Source: JAWKNZ01 sp041391425 | GTDB lineage: Bacteria; Bdellovibrionota_B; Oligoflexia; Oligoflexales; JAWKNZ01 | NCBI GenBank assembly: GCA_041391425.1 | Contig: JAWKNZ010000008.1 | Coordinates: 62,001 to 126,000 of the forward strand | Length of the DNA stretch: 64,000 bases | Direction of reading: 5' to 3' | Part shown: one piece after another, positions 45,286 through 54,986 of the stretch | How positions within the stretch are numbered: the stretch's first letter is position 1 | How the letters are laid out: each line of letters begins with the position of its first letter | Translations under genes and position numbers: made by a program | Notes under the pieces: model-generated | Told to the model about the DNA's origin: nothing | What the model saw: only the letters and a program-made list of their open reading frames with translations | Databases searched by the model: none

Positions 45286-47028
45286 ATGAATACAGTAAAA
45301 ACATCAAGCTTGCTTAAAATTTCTCGGCAATTTGCCTTCCCTCTATGGCGTTGGTATCTAATCGGCACCATAGTTTTGGGATTAACCAATTATGTCATGC
45401 TAGAGATTCCAGAATTATCAAAACAAGTTATAAATGGCATCGTTGAGAAACAAAATTTCGGTGAACTAAAAACGATTACCATAGTCATCATACTCCTTGG
45501 AGCCTTACAAATGTTAATCCGCTCCCTATCAAGAGTACTCATTTTTTGGCCAGGAAGAGTTCTAGAAGCCGATATTAAAGATTTTTACTTTGCACGCTTT
45601 ATGAAACTGCCTCAAACCTTTTTTGAAAAATTCGGAATGGGAGATTTAATATCCAGGCTATCTAATGACATTGGACAACTTAGAGTTTTTTATGCATTCG
45701 CCCTATTACAATTATTGAATTTAATTTATCTCACTGTTTTTATCCTTACTAAAATGATCTCTGTACATTGGCAATTGACCACTTTCTGTCTACTTCCATT
45801 AGGGCTTATGGTCATCATCACAAAAATAGGCATACCTAAAATGCATTATTATTCGAGAATAAATCAGGATGCCGTCGGACGTCTTACAAATAAAGTAACT
45901 GAAGCTTTTGTAAATATTCACACAATTCAAGCAAATTCTGCCAAAGAAAGCTTCATTAATCGCATTGAAGCTGAAAATAAATCTGTCTTTGACAGTAATA
46001 TGAAACTAGTGATCGTCCGCATGGTACTCTTTCCTCTTATGGTCTTATTTTCAGGATTTTCATTCCTTATTGTCCTATATTACGGTGGACAAGAGGTCAC
46101 ACGAGGCAATCTCACAATAGGTGATATTATGGCCTTTAACGTCTATATTGGCCTATTAACATTCCCACTTACTGCCCTTGGAATTATCATAGCAATCTAT
46201 CAGCGAGCCAAAACGGCAACAGACCGACTGACAGAACTAGATCGCTCAGAGATAGAAGGTGCTACATCAGTCCAAAATCATGACAATAGACAAGAGCATA
46301 TAAAACTTCAACCTCTCTTAGAAATCAAAAATCTGTGTTTCAAATTCAATAACGAACAAGAGCAAGAAAATGAGGTGCTAAGTAATATCAATATTACAAT
46401 TTACCCAGGTGAAAAAATTGGCATATGCGGTAAAGTTGGCAGTGGAAAATCTACTTTATTCAACCTTATCACCCGCATCTACGATCCACCTAAAGGAACA
46501 ATATTTTGGAAAGGGCAAGACATATTATCGATGAGCCCCGAAGAATTAAGAAAAAATATAGGATACGCCCTACAGTCTGCACATCTATTTTCGGAGAGCA
46601 TAGCAGAAAATCTAGTATTTGGCACTGACATCAAGCCGGACGATCCGCAAGTCTTTCAAGCCGCAAAGCTGGCAAAAATTTATGACGATATCCAATCATT
46701 TCCAGAAAGCTGGAATACTCAGATTGGTGAAAAAGGAGTAAGACTTTCTGGTGGGCAAAAACAACGAATTGCCTTAGCAAGAATATTCATCCGCACCCCA
46801 GAAATATTTTTACTAGATGATGTAACTTCCGCTCTAGACCATACAACCGAGCAAGCCATAATTGAACACATATATACCATGAACAGAACCATGGTCATTG
46901 CTTCGCATCGAAGTTCGGCATTACAAAAATGCGATAAAATATATATTTTTGATCAAGGGCATATTATAGCCCAAGGTAATCTCGAAAGCCTAAAAATAAG
47001 TAATAGTGACGCCTTTCTTTCGGAGTAA
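45286..47028 (+). CDS. ABC exporter half-transporter with degenerate ATP site
   Basis: 580 residues: a six-helix exporter membrane domain (about 1-310) and an ATPase domain with Walker A GKVGSGKST, Q-loop ALQSAHLF, signature RLSGGQKQR, and H-loop IASHRSSA. After Walker B the catalytic Glu is Asp (FLLDDVTSALD), so this half probably supplies the non-hydrolysing site of a heterodimer with the next gene, as in MdlA/MdlB or TmrAB-like exporters. AAGGAAA lies before ATG 45286. Likely exports lipids, drugs or peptides. Confidence 0.9.
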   Translation: MNTVKTSSLLKISRQFAFPLWRWYLIGTIVLGLTNYVMLEIPELSKQVINGIVEKQNFGELKTITIVIILLGALQMLIRSLSRVLIFWPGRVLEADIKDFYFARFMKLPQTFFEKFGMGDLISRLSNDIGQLRVFYAFALLQLLNLIYLTVFILTKMISVHWQLTTFCLLPLGLMVIITKIGIPKMHYYSRINQDAVGRLTNKVTEAFVNIHTIQANSAKESFINRIEAENKSVFDSNMKLVIVRMVLFPLMVLFSGFSFLIVLYYGGQEVTRGNLTIGDIMAFNVYIGLLTFPLTALGIIIAIYQRAKTATDRLTELDRSEIEGATSVQNHDNRQEHIKLQPLLEIKNLCFKFNNEQEQENEVLSNINITIYPGEKIGICGKVGSGKSTLFNLITRIYDPPKGTIFWKGQDILSMSPEELRKNIGYALQSAHLFSESIAENLVFGTDIKPDDPQVFQAAKLAKIYDDIQSFPESWNTQIGEKGVRLSGGQKQRIALARIFIRTPEIFLLDDVTSALDHTTEQAIIEHIYTMNRTMVIASHRSSALQKCDKIYIFDQGHIIAQGNLESLKISNSDAFLSE

Positions 47029-47037
47029 ATCGTAGCA

Positions 47038-48810
47038 ATGGATATTAATGATATATTACGGTCTCGTGGACTTTTTAAAGATTTTGCTAACCTTAAAAAA
47101 CTTTGGCCATATGCCAAAGAAAACAAATTTTTATTAACTTTAGCTATTGTTTTAATCCCAGCTATTTCAGCAACTCAAGTCGCACAACCTCTCATACTAC
47201 AAAACGCTATAGACTCAGGGGTATTGGCTGGCGATCACAGTAAGTTAAATTATTATTCAATCATATTTTTATTTTTAGTCATAAGCGAATATCTAAGTCG
47301 AACTGCTCAATCATATACGACAGCCTTAGTAGTTAACAAAATGATCCTAAGCCTACGAAAAAAACTTGTGACACATATTTTAAATTTACGTTTGAGTTTC
47401 CATGACCGTTCGCTGAGCGGAGCATTAGTCACCAGAGCTACTAGCGATTTTGATAATCTTAGCGAGTCTCTAAGTATGGGAGTTTTGAGATCAATTGTCG
47501 ATCTTGCAGCATTGGTAGGCTGCGCAATAGGTATGCTCGTTTTAAACTGGCGGCTTGCATTAATTTCTATTCTAGTCTTACCAATTATATTTTGGGGGAT
47601 TGCCTGGTTTTCAAAAATATTGAAAACTATGATGCATTCTGCCAGGGCAAAACTAGCTGCTCTAAATGCCTATACCCAAGAATGTCTATACGGAAACTCA
47701 ACCATAAAAATCCTCACTGCTGGTCATAATGCTGTAGATAAGTACAACACAATGAATAAAGGATACCGCAATGCACAAATGCAGGTTGTCATCATGGACT
47801 CCCTTATTTTCTCAATTTTAGATGGAATCGCATCTATAATGATAGGCTTAACACTATTTGCTGTTGTCACTGAATTTTTCGGCACTGGAATGGTAACAGC
47901 TGGAGTCATTGTTGCCTTTGTCCGCTACGTACAACAACTCTTTGAACCACTAAAGCAATTAGGATCTACCATGGCCATGCTACAAGGTGTTTTTACAGCT
48001 GTAGATCGAATATTTGGAATTATGGAAACGAAAGAATTCATCAGTGGGGAACAAGCACTAAACAAAATTAGAGGCGAAGTTGAATTTCAAAATGTATCAT
48101 TTTCATATAGCAATAAAAAAGACGAGAAAGACCGAACCGTATTGAAAAATATCAATTTTCATTTACCAGCAGGAAAATCTCTCGCCTTAGTTGGAAGAAC
48201 TGGAAGCGGAAAAAGTACGATCATAAAACTATTGAGTAAGCTCTACAATAGATACAACGGAAAAATTTTAATCGATGGGATAGATCTATTGCAACTCGAT
48301 GGAGAAAAACTAAGAGAAAAAATATCGATTGTTCCTCAAGACATCGTCTTATTTGATGGAAGTGTTGCATTTAATATTGGATTAGATGATCCTTCGGTCA
48401 GCAAAGAAGATATTGTTGAAGCCGCAAAAATTGTCGGAGCACATCAATTTATTAAAAGACTCCCAGGAGGCTATGATTTTGCAATACGCGAACAAGGAGC
48501 AAATTTATCCCAAGGACAAAGACAATTATTAGTATTTGCTCGTGCAATTGCGCGTAAACCAAATCTAGTAATATTAGATGAAGCCACATCATCTATCGAC
48601 CCAAAAGCGGAAACTGCAATCCAACATGCCATCGGAAAAATCCTCCAAGGACGAAGCGTTATCGTTATCGCTCACCGCCTTTCAACCATTCGCAAATGCG
48701 ATCAAATTCTAGTTATGCAAGAAGGTGCAATAGCAGAGTCAGGAAGTCATGATAAGCTTATTTCAGCAAAAGGCTTATACCACACACTGCATCAAGCATT
48801 ATCGCACTAA
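47038..48810 (+). CDS. ABC exporter half-transporter, canonical ATPase partner
   Basis: 590 residues: a membrane domain (about 1-325) and an ATPase domain with Walker A GRTGSGKST, Q-loop IVPQDIVLF, signature NLSQGQRQ, Walker B with intact Glu (LVILDEATSSID), and H-loop IAHRLST. The signature LSQGQ differs from the LSGGQ of the preceding half, another sign of an asymmetric heterodimer. The gene starts 10 nt after the partner's stop. MdlB-like overall; substrate unknown. Confidence 0.9.
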   Translation: MDINDILRSRGLFKDFANLKKLWPYAKENKFLLTLAIVLIPAISATQVAQPLILQNAIDSGVLAGDHSKLNYYSIIFLFLVISEYLSRTAQSYTTALVVNKMILSLRKKLVTHILNLRLSFHDRSLSGALVTRATSDFDNLSESLSMGVLRSIVDLAALVGCAIGMLVLNWRLALISILVLPIIFWGIAWFSKILKTMMHSARAKLAALNAYTQECLYGNSTIKILTAGHNAVDKYNTMNKGYRNAQMQVVIMDSLIFSILDGIASIMIGLTLFAVVTEFFGTGMVTAGVIVAFVRYVQQLFEPLKQLGSTMAMLQGVFTAVDRIFGIMETKEFISGEQALNKIRGEVEFQNVSFSYSNKKDEKDRTVLKNINFHLPAGKSLALVGRTGSGKSTIIKLLSKLYNRYNGKILIDGIDLLQLDGEKLREKISIVPQDIVLFDGSVAFNIGLDDPSVSKEDIVEAAKIVGAHQFIKRLPGGYDFAIREQGANLSQGQRQLLVFARAIARKPNLVILDEATSSIDPKAETAIQHAIGKILQGRSVIVIAHRLSTIRKCDQILVMQEGAIAESGSHDKLISAKGLYHTLHQALSH

Positions 48811-49083
48811 CTAGAAACTCAGACGAGCAAAACAAAAGAAAAATTCCGTAGGTCTACACCTACAATATTGAGTATTTTTTGTGAAATTATACAGAAATCG
48901 CACCACAAAACGCCCTTTAATTATACAGCGCAAAGGCTCCTCGGCTTACTCTTCTTTTTTTCAATAACCAAAGGAAATATATTGGTTTTTTAGCTCTAAC
49001 AGAATCCTAATTGGACCTTTTTTTCCTGATAAGTAAGTTAGCCATGTTCGATAATTTATATTTTATATATAGGAAAAAGCGAT

Positions 49084-49413
49084 ATGAAATATTTTGGCAG
49101 AGCTATAGCTATATTAGGCATTACCCTAAGTAGTGCCTGTAGCCCTTTTGGAGCCATTCCCATGATTGGCAATAAAGGTGCTAAAGAAATCAATGCACGT
49201 TTCAAAAAAGGCGAATTTGAAGATTACCTCACGGAAAGTCTTACAGATATCCATAGAGGCGTATTCACCCGACTAAATGAACATGAATCAAGACGCATTT
49301 GGACGTTAAAACAAGCCATCTTTGGCTTAGGCATTCAAGCCAAAGCTGACATCGGCGTGGTCGGAGTTACTGGCGACATTGGGATTCGTGTAGTTTTCTC
49401 AAAAATTAAATAA
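49084..49413 (+). CDS. Small lipoprotein with one copy of a novel repeat module
   Basis: 109 residues. The signal MKYFGRAIAILGITLSSAC is lipoprotein-like (Cys19). The mature part has a charged helix (AKEINARFKKGEFEDYLTES) and then the module seen in the next two genes: IWTLKQAIFGLGIQAKADIG followed by VVGVTGDIGIRVVFSKIK, that is Trp-x-Leu, two alternating hydrophobic/small strands and a basic end. AGGAAA precedes the ATG. First of three genes with 21- and 26-nt gaps, surely co-transcribed. No family recognised. Confidence 0.72.
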   Translation: MKYFGRAIAILGITLSSACSPFGAIPMIGNKGAKEINARFKKGEFEDYLTESLTDIHRGVFTRLNEHESRRIWTLKQAIFGLGIQAKADIGVVGVTGDIGIRVVFSKIK

Positions 49414-49434
49414 TTCAAATTAAGGAATTTAATC

Positions 49435-50805
49435 ATGAACAATAAAATTTACAAATTAGCGTTTACCTTAGCTATAACGCTAGGATCTACGACGATTTTA
49501 GCTGAATCGAAAGGCGATGATGAAGGTAACTTGCCTAAAGACTGGTATACAACGCCAGAAGAAAATTTTAAGACAGAAAAAAGTCTCAATACAGAAAAAT
49601 TTGAGGAAACTAAAAAAGATACTGAAGGTAAAATTTTTGGTGCAGGTAAAAGAATTGATAATATATTTAAATCAACTCACAATGCACTTAATAAATTCGA
49701 CGAGCAAGTCTTAGCAGAAAAAGAATCCCGCGATAGCAAATGGCGTTTAACCGATTTGATTCTTAGGCTTGTAATTGGGGCAAAAGGACCAATTGGCCTT
49801 CTAGTCGGTAGTGGTAGAGCTTCCGCAAAAGTTTATTGGCATAAAGTCAGCAACGACTTAAGTAAAGGAGCAGATAGTGGTGAGGTCTTAGAAAATGCTA
49901 AAGAATTTGAAATCACAGACAATATGTCAAGAGAAGAAATCAACTCACTTATAAATGACATTGTTGATGCAACAGTGGCGACCGGAAAAATCGAAGACGA
50001 GCAACTTCTAAAGAGAGGCTTGAACGAAAAAATCTCAGAATTTCATTCTTTAGTAACAGGTATTTCTCCTCAAGATGGCAACAAGTGGAAAGTAAGCAGA
50101 TACATGCTTGGCCTATCCGTTAGTGCTTCTGGTATGGTTACAGCTGGCGTGGCAGTTGGAGGAGACATCAGATTACGCTTTACTTTCAAGAATACAGGCT
50201 CTAATCGCATAAACCTAAACTTCACAGAAGAGCAGCAAAAAAGAAGAAGTGAGCTTACTTCTTTGCTATCGACCCTTGCTAACGATTTTTCGCAAACCGA
50301 TGATGTCGAAATTGCACAGCAAAACTTTTACCTCAAAACATTTCGCGTCTCCATCGGCATGTCTGTTTCAGGATCCATTGGTGTCGTCAAAGCAGGAGGC
50401 AACATTACAGGTCACGTATACTTCGAAAGAGTTAAAGAGAACCCTTTAAACAAATCAACAACTAAAGGTCACAACACTGTTAAACTCCTAGACGAAATTC
50501 CAATGATCGATTCAAGCGATAACCTTAACACCTTAGAGTTTGCTAAAGCTAACAGCATCAGTTTTGTCGACTCGCCAAGTTCACGTTCAAGATTATTTAG
50601 AGTGAATCGCAACGCATTCCGAAAAGGCATTAAAAAATCATATAAAATTTCTAGCTTCCTAGCAAAAGCTGGCAATAAGTTTTTAAATGAAAAATGGAAT
50701 CTTAATAGAATTAAGCCACAATTTCAGTTTTCAATTGCAGGCCCTATTAGCTTAATTAAACTTTCCGGCATTGTTGGTCTTGAACTAGATTTAAGACGTA
50801 AGTAA
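49435..50805 (+). CDS. Exported protein with four copies of the novel repeat module
   Basis: 456 residues with a Sec signal (MNNKIYKLAFTLAITLGSTT, cut near ILAES). Four modules, each helix then strand pair, occur at about 103-138 (WRLTDLILRLVIGAKGPIG), 218-252 (WKVSRYMLGLSVSASGMVT), 298-334 (FYLKTFRVSIGMSVSGSIG) and 421-456 (WNLNRIKPQFQFSIAGPIS). Each starts Trp/Phe-x-Leu/Val and ends in strands such as GGDIRLRFTFKN or GGNITGHVYFERVK. Linkers are charged and helical. The Gly/Ser-rich alternating strands could be membrane-inserting hairpins or an outer-membrane assembly unit; this is speculation. AAGGAA precedes the ATG. Confidence 0.72.
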   Translation: MNNKIYKLAFTLAITLGSTTILAESKGDDEGNLPKDWYTTPEENFKTEKSLNTEKFEETKKDTEGKIFGAGKRIDNIFKSTHNALNKFDEQVLAEKESRDSKWRLTDLILRLVIGAKGPIGLLVGSGRASAKVYWHKVSNDLSKGADSGEVLENAKEFEITDNMSREEINSLINDIVDATVATGKIEDEQLLKRGLNEKISEFHSLVTGISPQDGNKWKVSRYMLGLSVSASGMVTAGVAVGGDIRLRFTFKNTGSNRINLNFTEEQQKRRSELTSLLSTLANDFSQTDDVEIAQQNFYLKTFRVSIGMSVSGSIGVVKAGGNITGHVYFERVKENPLNKSTTKGHNTVKLLDEIPMIDSSDNLNTLEFAKANSISFVDSPSSRSRLFRVNRNAFRKGIKKSYKISSFLAKAGNKFLNEKWNLNRIKPQFQFSIAGPISLIKLSGIVGLELDLRRK

Positions 50806-50831
50806 TCAAAAAATGTAGAAATGAGGGAAAT

Positions 50832-51134
50832 ATGAAAGTATTAGTCGTAATATGCATGCTAGTGTTATCACAAAACAGTTTCGCTTCCGAAGAAATGACA
50901 CAGAGTTTTAGTAATTTTTTTGACAATGAGATCACTGAAATCGAAGAATCTCTTGCCGCTGGAGAGTTAAGCAATAGCTACTCTTCTGAAAATAGTAGAG
51001 CGCTTAGAAATCTCAATTTGAGTAATTTCTCACTTCGTATCAGAGCATCCGCTGGGTTTGAAGTGCCAATTTTCGCAGAACTAAAGGTTATACCACAAGT
51101 AGAGCTTATTTGGGATATAAAAGAAAGAGGCTAA
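50832..51134 (+). CDS. Small exported protein with one diverged repeat module
   Basis: 100 residues. Signal peptide MKVLVVICMLVLSQNSFA, then an acidic helix (NEITEIEESLAAGEL) and a final module NFSLRIRASAGFEVPIFAE then LKVIPQVELIWDIKE, parallel in layout to those of the two preceding proteins. GAGGGAAAT precedes the ATG. Last gene of the three; a strong bidirectional terminator follows at once. Confidence 0.7.
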   Translation: MKVLVVICMLVLSQNSFASEEMTQSFSNFFDNEITEIEESLAAGELSNSYSSENSRALRNLNLSNFSLRIRASAGFEVPIFAELKVIPQVELIWDIKERG

Positions 51135-51165
51135 CGTTACCTGAAAGATAAAATAATTTTCAAAG

Positions 51166-51213
51166 TAAATACCCTCCACTTTCATTGAAAATGGAGGGTA
51201 TTTACTTTTTTTC
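51166..51213. terminator. Bidirectional rho-independent terminator
   Basis: GTAAATACCCTCCA (51166-51179) is perfectly complementary to TGGAGGGTATTTAC (51193-51206), followed by a T7 run on the plus strand. It lies between two convergent genes. An A-rich stretch on the other side makes it usable from the minus strand too, though less clearly. Confidence 0.9.
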
Positions 51214-51280
51214 GCTAGCACAGAGAATATTTTTTCTTAAAAACACTCTCTATAATTGCGCGGAGGATCTCTCTAATATC

Positions 51281-52579
51281 TTAAAATGGCATATAAGGAT
51301 TTTCACGGCCTAAGGTATCAAAAATCAACTCTTGGAAATCTCTTACAAAATAATCACTATAACGGGTCATACCTTGCTCATTCTTTTCTAAATACACGAC
51401 TTCTAATGCCATATCACTTGCTTGGCAGCTTCTATGGGCAGAAGCACACCGAGAGCTTCTTGCATAATCTGCTTGGGTGAAAATAAAACCTGCTACCTGC
51501 CATCTACCACCATTAAGACCATTAAGAGTAACACGGCAAGTTCTTACATTATCTACTAGGTAATCATAAGCCCAAAAGTTTTCCATAACCGGTATATTAG
51601 CAAAAACTTCGTTGTAGCCTGAAACGTTTGCTCGATCACTACAAAGGCTGGATAAAATGCTTCTGTTACGGTTATAATTCCTATAAACTTGAACTAACAT
51701 CCGTTTTTTAATAGGGGCATCAATATCACTACCAACCTCAATATGATTGACAGCATACTCCGCTCCAAACATTTTATTGACCTGAGCCTTACCATACACT
51801 TTGCCCGCACAATATCCTAAGACATCACCTGCCGGAGAACGGATACCAATTGGACGGTTAGCTAAACGGCTACAACCATTATCCGTTCTAAAGCTACCTG
51901 GATATAACCCAAAATAATTTGGATCTTGACCCATCATAATTTGAACCACATCGATTCCAGTGCCAACACCATAATCTGCAGAGTACTGCAAAACATGCAT
52001 GCCACGTGGAACTCTAAATGACCAACTTGAAGACAGGTTCAAACTAGTAAGCTCAAAGGGAGACCAGTGTTGTGCATCTGGATAACCATATTGCCCACCT
52101 TGGCCATTACCTGGAACTTGTGTCTCTGGCAACTGGGGTGCAGGATTTTGCACAGTTGGTTGAACAATCGGAGCACTTTTTTCAGCTCCCTTATATTGTA
52201 GTACTAACGGAGAAGAGTCTTCGTTACCGTTAGCATCGATCGCTTTTACCGAAACTGTCACTAAAGAAGCCTCAGGAATAGGCACTTCTAAACCAGATGC
52301 TACACACATCGACCAAGCCCCTTTGTTAGCAGCTTGCTCTCCTGCATTAATCACCTCAACTTGACACTGATAACTTGCATTATCGACATTAGAACCAAAG
52401 TTCAAAACAACCTTGTCATTTCCAACTTTGTTTTCTGCTTGTAGTAAAGTTTGCACAGATGCAGGCTTACTTTTGCTAGAATCACTTCCTCCAGAATTTC
52501 TACCGCAGCTCACTACTGTGGCTGCCGCCATAAGACCAAGGGCGATTACTGCGTATTTCGTACGAATTGTCATTTGCAT
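51281..52579 (-). CDS. Lipoprotein of unknown function
   Basis: About 432 residues from ATG 52579 (AAAGGAGG 7 nt upstream; a longer frame to 52609 would overlap this site). Signal MQMTIRTKYAVIALGLMAAA with lipobox VVSC. The mature part has a fibronectin-like beta domain (about 40-135), a Pro/Gln/Gly linker (QNPAPQLPETQVPGNGQG), and a larger Cys-containing domain (about 165-432) with many aromatic residues and probable disulphides. No family recognised. Probably at the outer membrane surface or in the periplasm. Confidence 0.7.
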   Translation of the reverse strand: MQMTIRTKYAVIALGLMAAATVVSCGRNSGGSDSSKSKPASVQTLLQAENKVGNDKVVLNFGSNVDNASYQCQVEVINAGEQAANKGAWSMCVASGLEVPIPEASLVTVSVKAIDANGNEDSSPLVLQYKGAEKSAPIVQPTVQNPAPQLPETQVPGNGQGGQYGYPDAQHWSPFELTSLNLSSSWSFRVPRGMHVLQYSADYGVGTGIDVVQIMMGQDPNYFGLYPGSFRTDNGCSRLANRPIGIRSPAGDVLGYCAGKVYGKAQVNKMFGAEYAVNHIEVGSDIDAPIKKRMLVQVYRNYNRNRSILSSLCSDRANVSGYNEVFANIPVMENFWAYDYLVDNVRTCRVTLNGLNGGRWQVAGFIFTQADYARSSRCASAHRSCQASDMALEVVYLEKNEQGMTRYSDYFVRDFQELIFDTLGRENPYMPF

Positions 52580-53062
52580 ATATTTGCCTCCTTTAAAGAT
52601 GGGGACCATCTCTTTTTAGTCAAAATTCATTTCAACGGGAAATTAATATAATATTATAAAAATGTCAATATTATTAAAATAATAAAACATATGGTTATAA
52701 ATAACCTTTTGTAATTATGAGAAATTTAATATTAATATGATTATAATGACATATGTAAAAATGACGCATTTTTATATAAAACTTAAATTGATTGTTAATT
52801 TTTAAAGAAATTCCATGGGTTTAGACATCACTTGAGATAAAAGTGGATAACATCCAGTAAAAATTCAATAAAATTAAACGTACCCAGTGAAGAAGCCCTT
52901 TTCTTGTAAAAGACGAAAAAGCAATAAGTACGATCCCACTCCCCCTTCCACCTGCTAAGCATAGCTAATATTTTATGATTGCTCCTCCTGGCTATTTACA
53001 GGTAAAAATGCCAGGCAATATACGGAGAAAACAAAAAATTGATGAAATTCGGTTGAGTCACA
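52580..53062. other. AT-rich divergent intergenic region
   Basis: About 480 bp, extremely AT-rich from 52640 to 52810. It must contain the promoters for the lipoprotein (leftward) and proline dehydrogenase (rightward). No hairpin, repeat or gene stands out. Confidence 0.4.
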
Positions 53063-54280
53063 ATGAAAAAAGCTACTCAAAATGATGTGCCTATGGAGAA
53101 AGAATTGAATCTAAGCAACACCGAAATCGCTTTTAAGCATCTATCGGATCATGCCCTTTATAAAACCTACCTACTTTTTGCATCCATTAGTCGGCAAACA
53201 TTAGTAGCTTTCGTCTCAAAATTGCTATTATTAGCTTTAAGGCTAAAACTACCAGTAAAGCTTATTGTTAAACATACTATGTTTAAACAATTTTGTGGTG
53301 GTGAAACCATTGAGGAATGCCAAAATCTAGTTTCGAAATTAGCAAAGTTCAATATTGGTGGGATTATAGACTATTCCGTAGAAGGAAAAAAAAATGAACC
53401 TAGCTTTGATCAAGCGTATCATGAAATAAAAAAAACAATAGAATTTTCGTCCAAAAATATGAAACCAGCATACGCGGCTTTCAAAGTAAGTGCCCTCGGA
53501 GATGAAAATCTACTTAAAAAAGTACAAGATTTAACTTTAGAAGGTTTAAGTCTGAAAGAAAAAGAAGCCTATAACAGGATTATTAAAAGAATGCACAACC
53601 TAGGCATTACCGCTCAAAAGAGAGGCGTAAGATTAATGGTGGATGCTGAAGACTACGCATTTCAAAGTGCGATTGATCATATAACAGAAGAATTGATGCG
53701 TGAATTTAATAGAGAAACTGCTGTGATCTATAATACCATCCAACTATATCGCAAAGACCGCCTTGGCTATTTAAAACGCCTGCATCAAGATTCATTAAAA
53801 AAAGGATATTTTGTCGGTATTAAAGCTGTTCGTGGCGCCTATTTAGAAAAAGAAAAGCTGAGGGCAAAAGTACATAACTACCCAGACCCGATACAGGATA
53901 CAAAGCTCGCAACTGACTCGGCCTTCAACATGTGCTTAGAATACTGCATCGAGCACATCGAGAAAATTTGGTTATTTTCCGGCAGCCACAATGAAAATTC
54001 GACCTTTCTTCTTACACAACTTATGCATAAAGCTGGCCTCAAAACAAATGACCATCGTGTCGCCTTCTCTCAATTATACGGAATGGGAGACAACCTCAGT
54101 TATAACTTAGCACACCATGGATACCACGTTCGAAAATATATCCCTTACGGGCCAGTAAAAGAAGTCATGCCATACCTCATCCGAAGAGCAGAAGAAAACA
54201 CCTCAATTCAAGGGCAAACGAACAGAGAGCTAGCTTTACTCAAAAGCGAAATTCAGAGGCGAAAGTTTTTTTCGAAGTAA
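53063..54280 (+). CDS. Proline dehydrogenase, single-function
   Basis: 405 residues of the FAD-dependent PRODH barrel. Conserved segments are KVSALGDENLL, RLMVDAEDYAFQSAID, IYNTIQLYRKDRLGYL, KAVRGAYLEKEK, SGSHNEN, and the C-terminal LYGMGDNLSY...KYIPYGPVKEVMPYLIRRAEEN, which binds proline (RRxxEN). It resembles the eukaryotic/Bacteroidetes-type monofunctional enzyme, not PutA. It converts proline to pyrroline-5-carboxylate for the P5C dehydrogenase at 23741. An in-frame Met at residue 11 is an alternative start. A palindromic repeat begins 10 nt after the stop. Confidence 0.93.
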   Translation: MKKATQNDVPMEKELNLSNTEIAFKHLSDHALYKTYLLFASISRQTLVAFVSKLLLLALRLKLPVKLIVKHTMFKQFCGGETIEECQNLVSKLAKFNIGGIIDYSVEGKKNEPSFDQAYHEIKKTIEFSSKNMKPAYAAFKVSALGDENLLKKVQDLTLEGLSLKEKEAYNRIIKRMHNLGITAQKRGVRLMVDAEDYAFQSAIDHITEELMREFNRETAVIYNTIQLYRKDRLGYLKRLHQDSLKKGYFVGIKAVRGAYLEKEKLRAKVHNYPDPIQDTKLATDSAFNMCLEYCIEHIEKIWLFSGSHNENSTFLLTQLMHKAGLKTNDHRVAFSQLYGMGDNLSYNLAHHGYHVRKYIPYGPVKEVMPYLIRRAEENTSIQGQTNRELALLKSEIQRRKFFSK

Positions 54281-54290
54281 TTCTACATAT

Positions 54291-54369
54291 ATTAAGGGGA
54301 GCAAAACCTATGAGAGCAAGGCGCAGAGACGAAAGCAACGCAGCTATCATAGGCTTTGCTCCCCTTAAT
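54291..54369. repeat. Palindromic element, GGGGAGCAAA family, copy 1
   Basis: Ends ATTAAGGGGAGCAAAACCTA and the complement of ATTAAGGGGAGCAAAGCCTA form a 23-bp inverted repeat with one mismatch around a core containing GAGACGAAAGCAACGCAG. The same ends and core remnants occur at 61133-61418. It lies just behind the proline dehydrogenase stop codon and could also act as a transcript-end hairpin. Confidence 0.75.
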
Positions 54370-54570
54370 AGATAGACCAATCTTGCATATAAAATACTCA
54401 AGTTAAATGCATTTGCGTTAAATTTAGATAACACACTGACAAAAAATAACCATAAACGTCCCAATTTTGTTTTGCGTGAGTACTTATTCGATTACATGTT
54501 CACATAAATAAGATTATATCTAGACTGGGGACGACCCCTGGCAGACTGATTCTAATTAAGGAGAAGTAAA

Positions 54571-54846
54571 ATGAAAGGCCTATTAATTGTATCGGCAATG
54601 TTAGTAGCAAGTGCTGCATATGCCAAAAAAAATTGTACTGAAGAACCTAAAGAAAAATGGATGGAAGTTGAAAAATTTAAAAGTCAACTAATCGAGCAGG
54701 GTTACACGATTAAAAAGTTCAAACAACCGGGATCATGCTATGAAATTTATGGAAAAAATAAAGAAGGACAAGATGTAGAAATCTACTTTAATCCGGTTGA
54801 CGGCAGTATTGTTAAAGAAAAGATTAAAAAATCAAAGAAAAAATAA
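54571..54846 (+). CDS. Small periplasmic PepSY-like protein
   Basis: 91 residues: signal peptide MKGLLIVSAMLVASAAYA, then a PepSY_2-type domain CTEEPKEKWMEVEKFKSQL...QGYTIKKFKQPGSCYEIYG... ending in a Lys-rich tail. Two Cys flank the domain as in relatives. AAGGAGAAG precedes the ATG by 5 nt. These proteins are small inhibitory or binding modules of unknown ligand. Stands alone. Confidence 0.8.
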   Translation: MKGLLIVSAMLVASAAYAKKNCTEEPKEKWMEVEKFKSQLIEQGYTIKKFKQPGSCYEIYGKNKEGQDVEIYFNPVDGSIVKEKIKKSKKK

Positions 54847-54890
54847 AATAGAGTGCAGTCTGCCGTAACAAGTAGGGTATAAACTGCAGA

Positions 54891-54937
54891 GAAAAAAGGT
54901 GATATCATTATACATTTAGCGAGAACGCCTTTTTTCC
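54891..54937. terminator. Possible bidirectional terminator
   Basis: GAAAAAAGGTG (54891-54901) can pair with CGCCTTTTTTC (54926-54936) around a ~24-nt loop, between two convergent genes. The A6/T6 parts of the stem double as U-tracts in each direction. The stem is weak. Confidence 0.35.
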
Positions 54938-54986
54938 TGTAGTCCGTGTTACATCAAGAGTCTTCTTTAAGCCCTTATGATTATCC

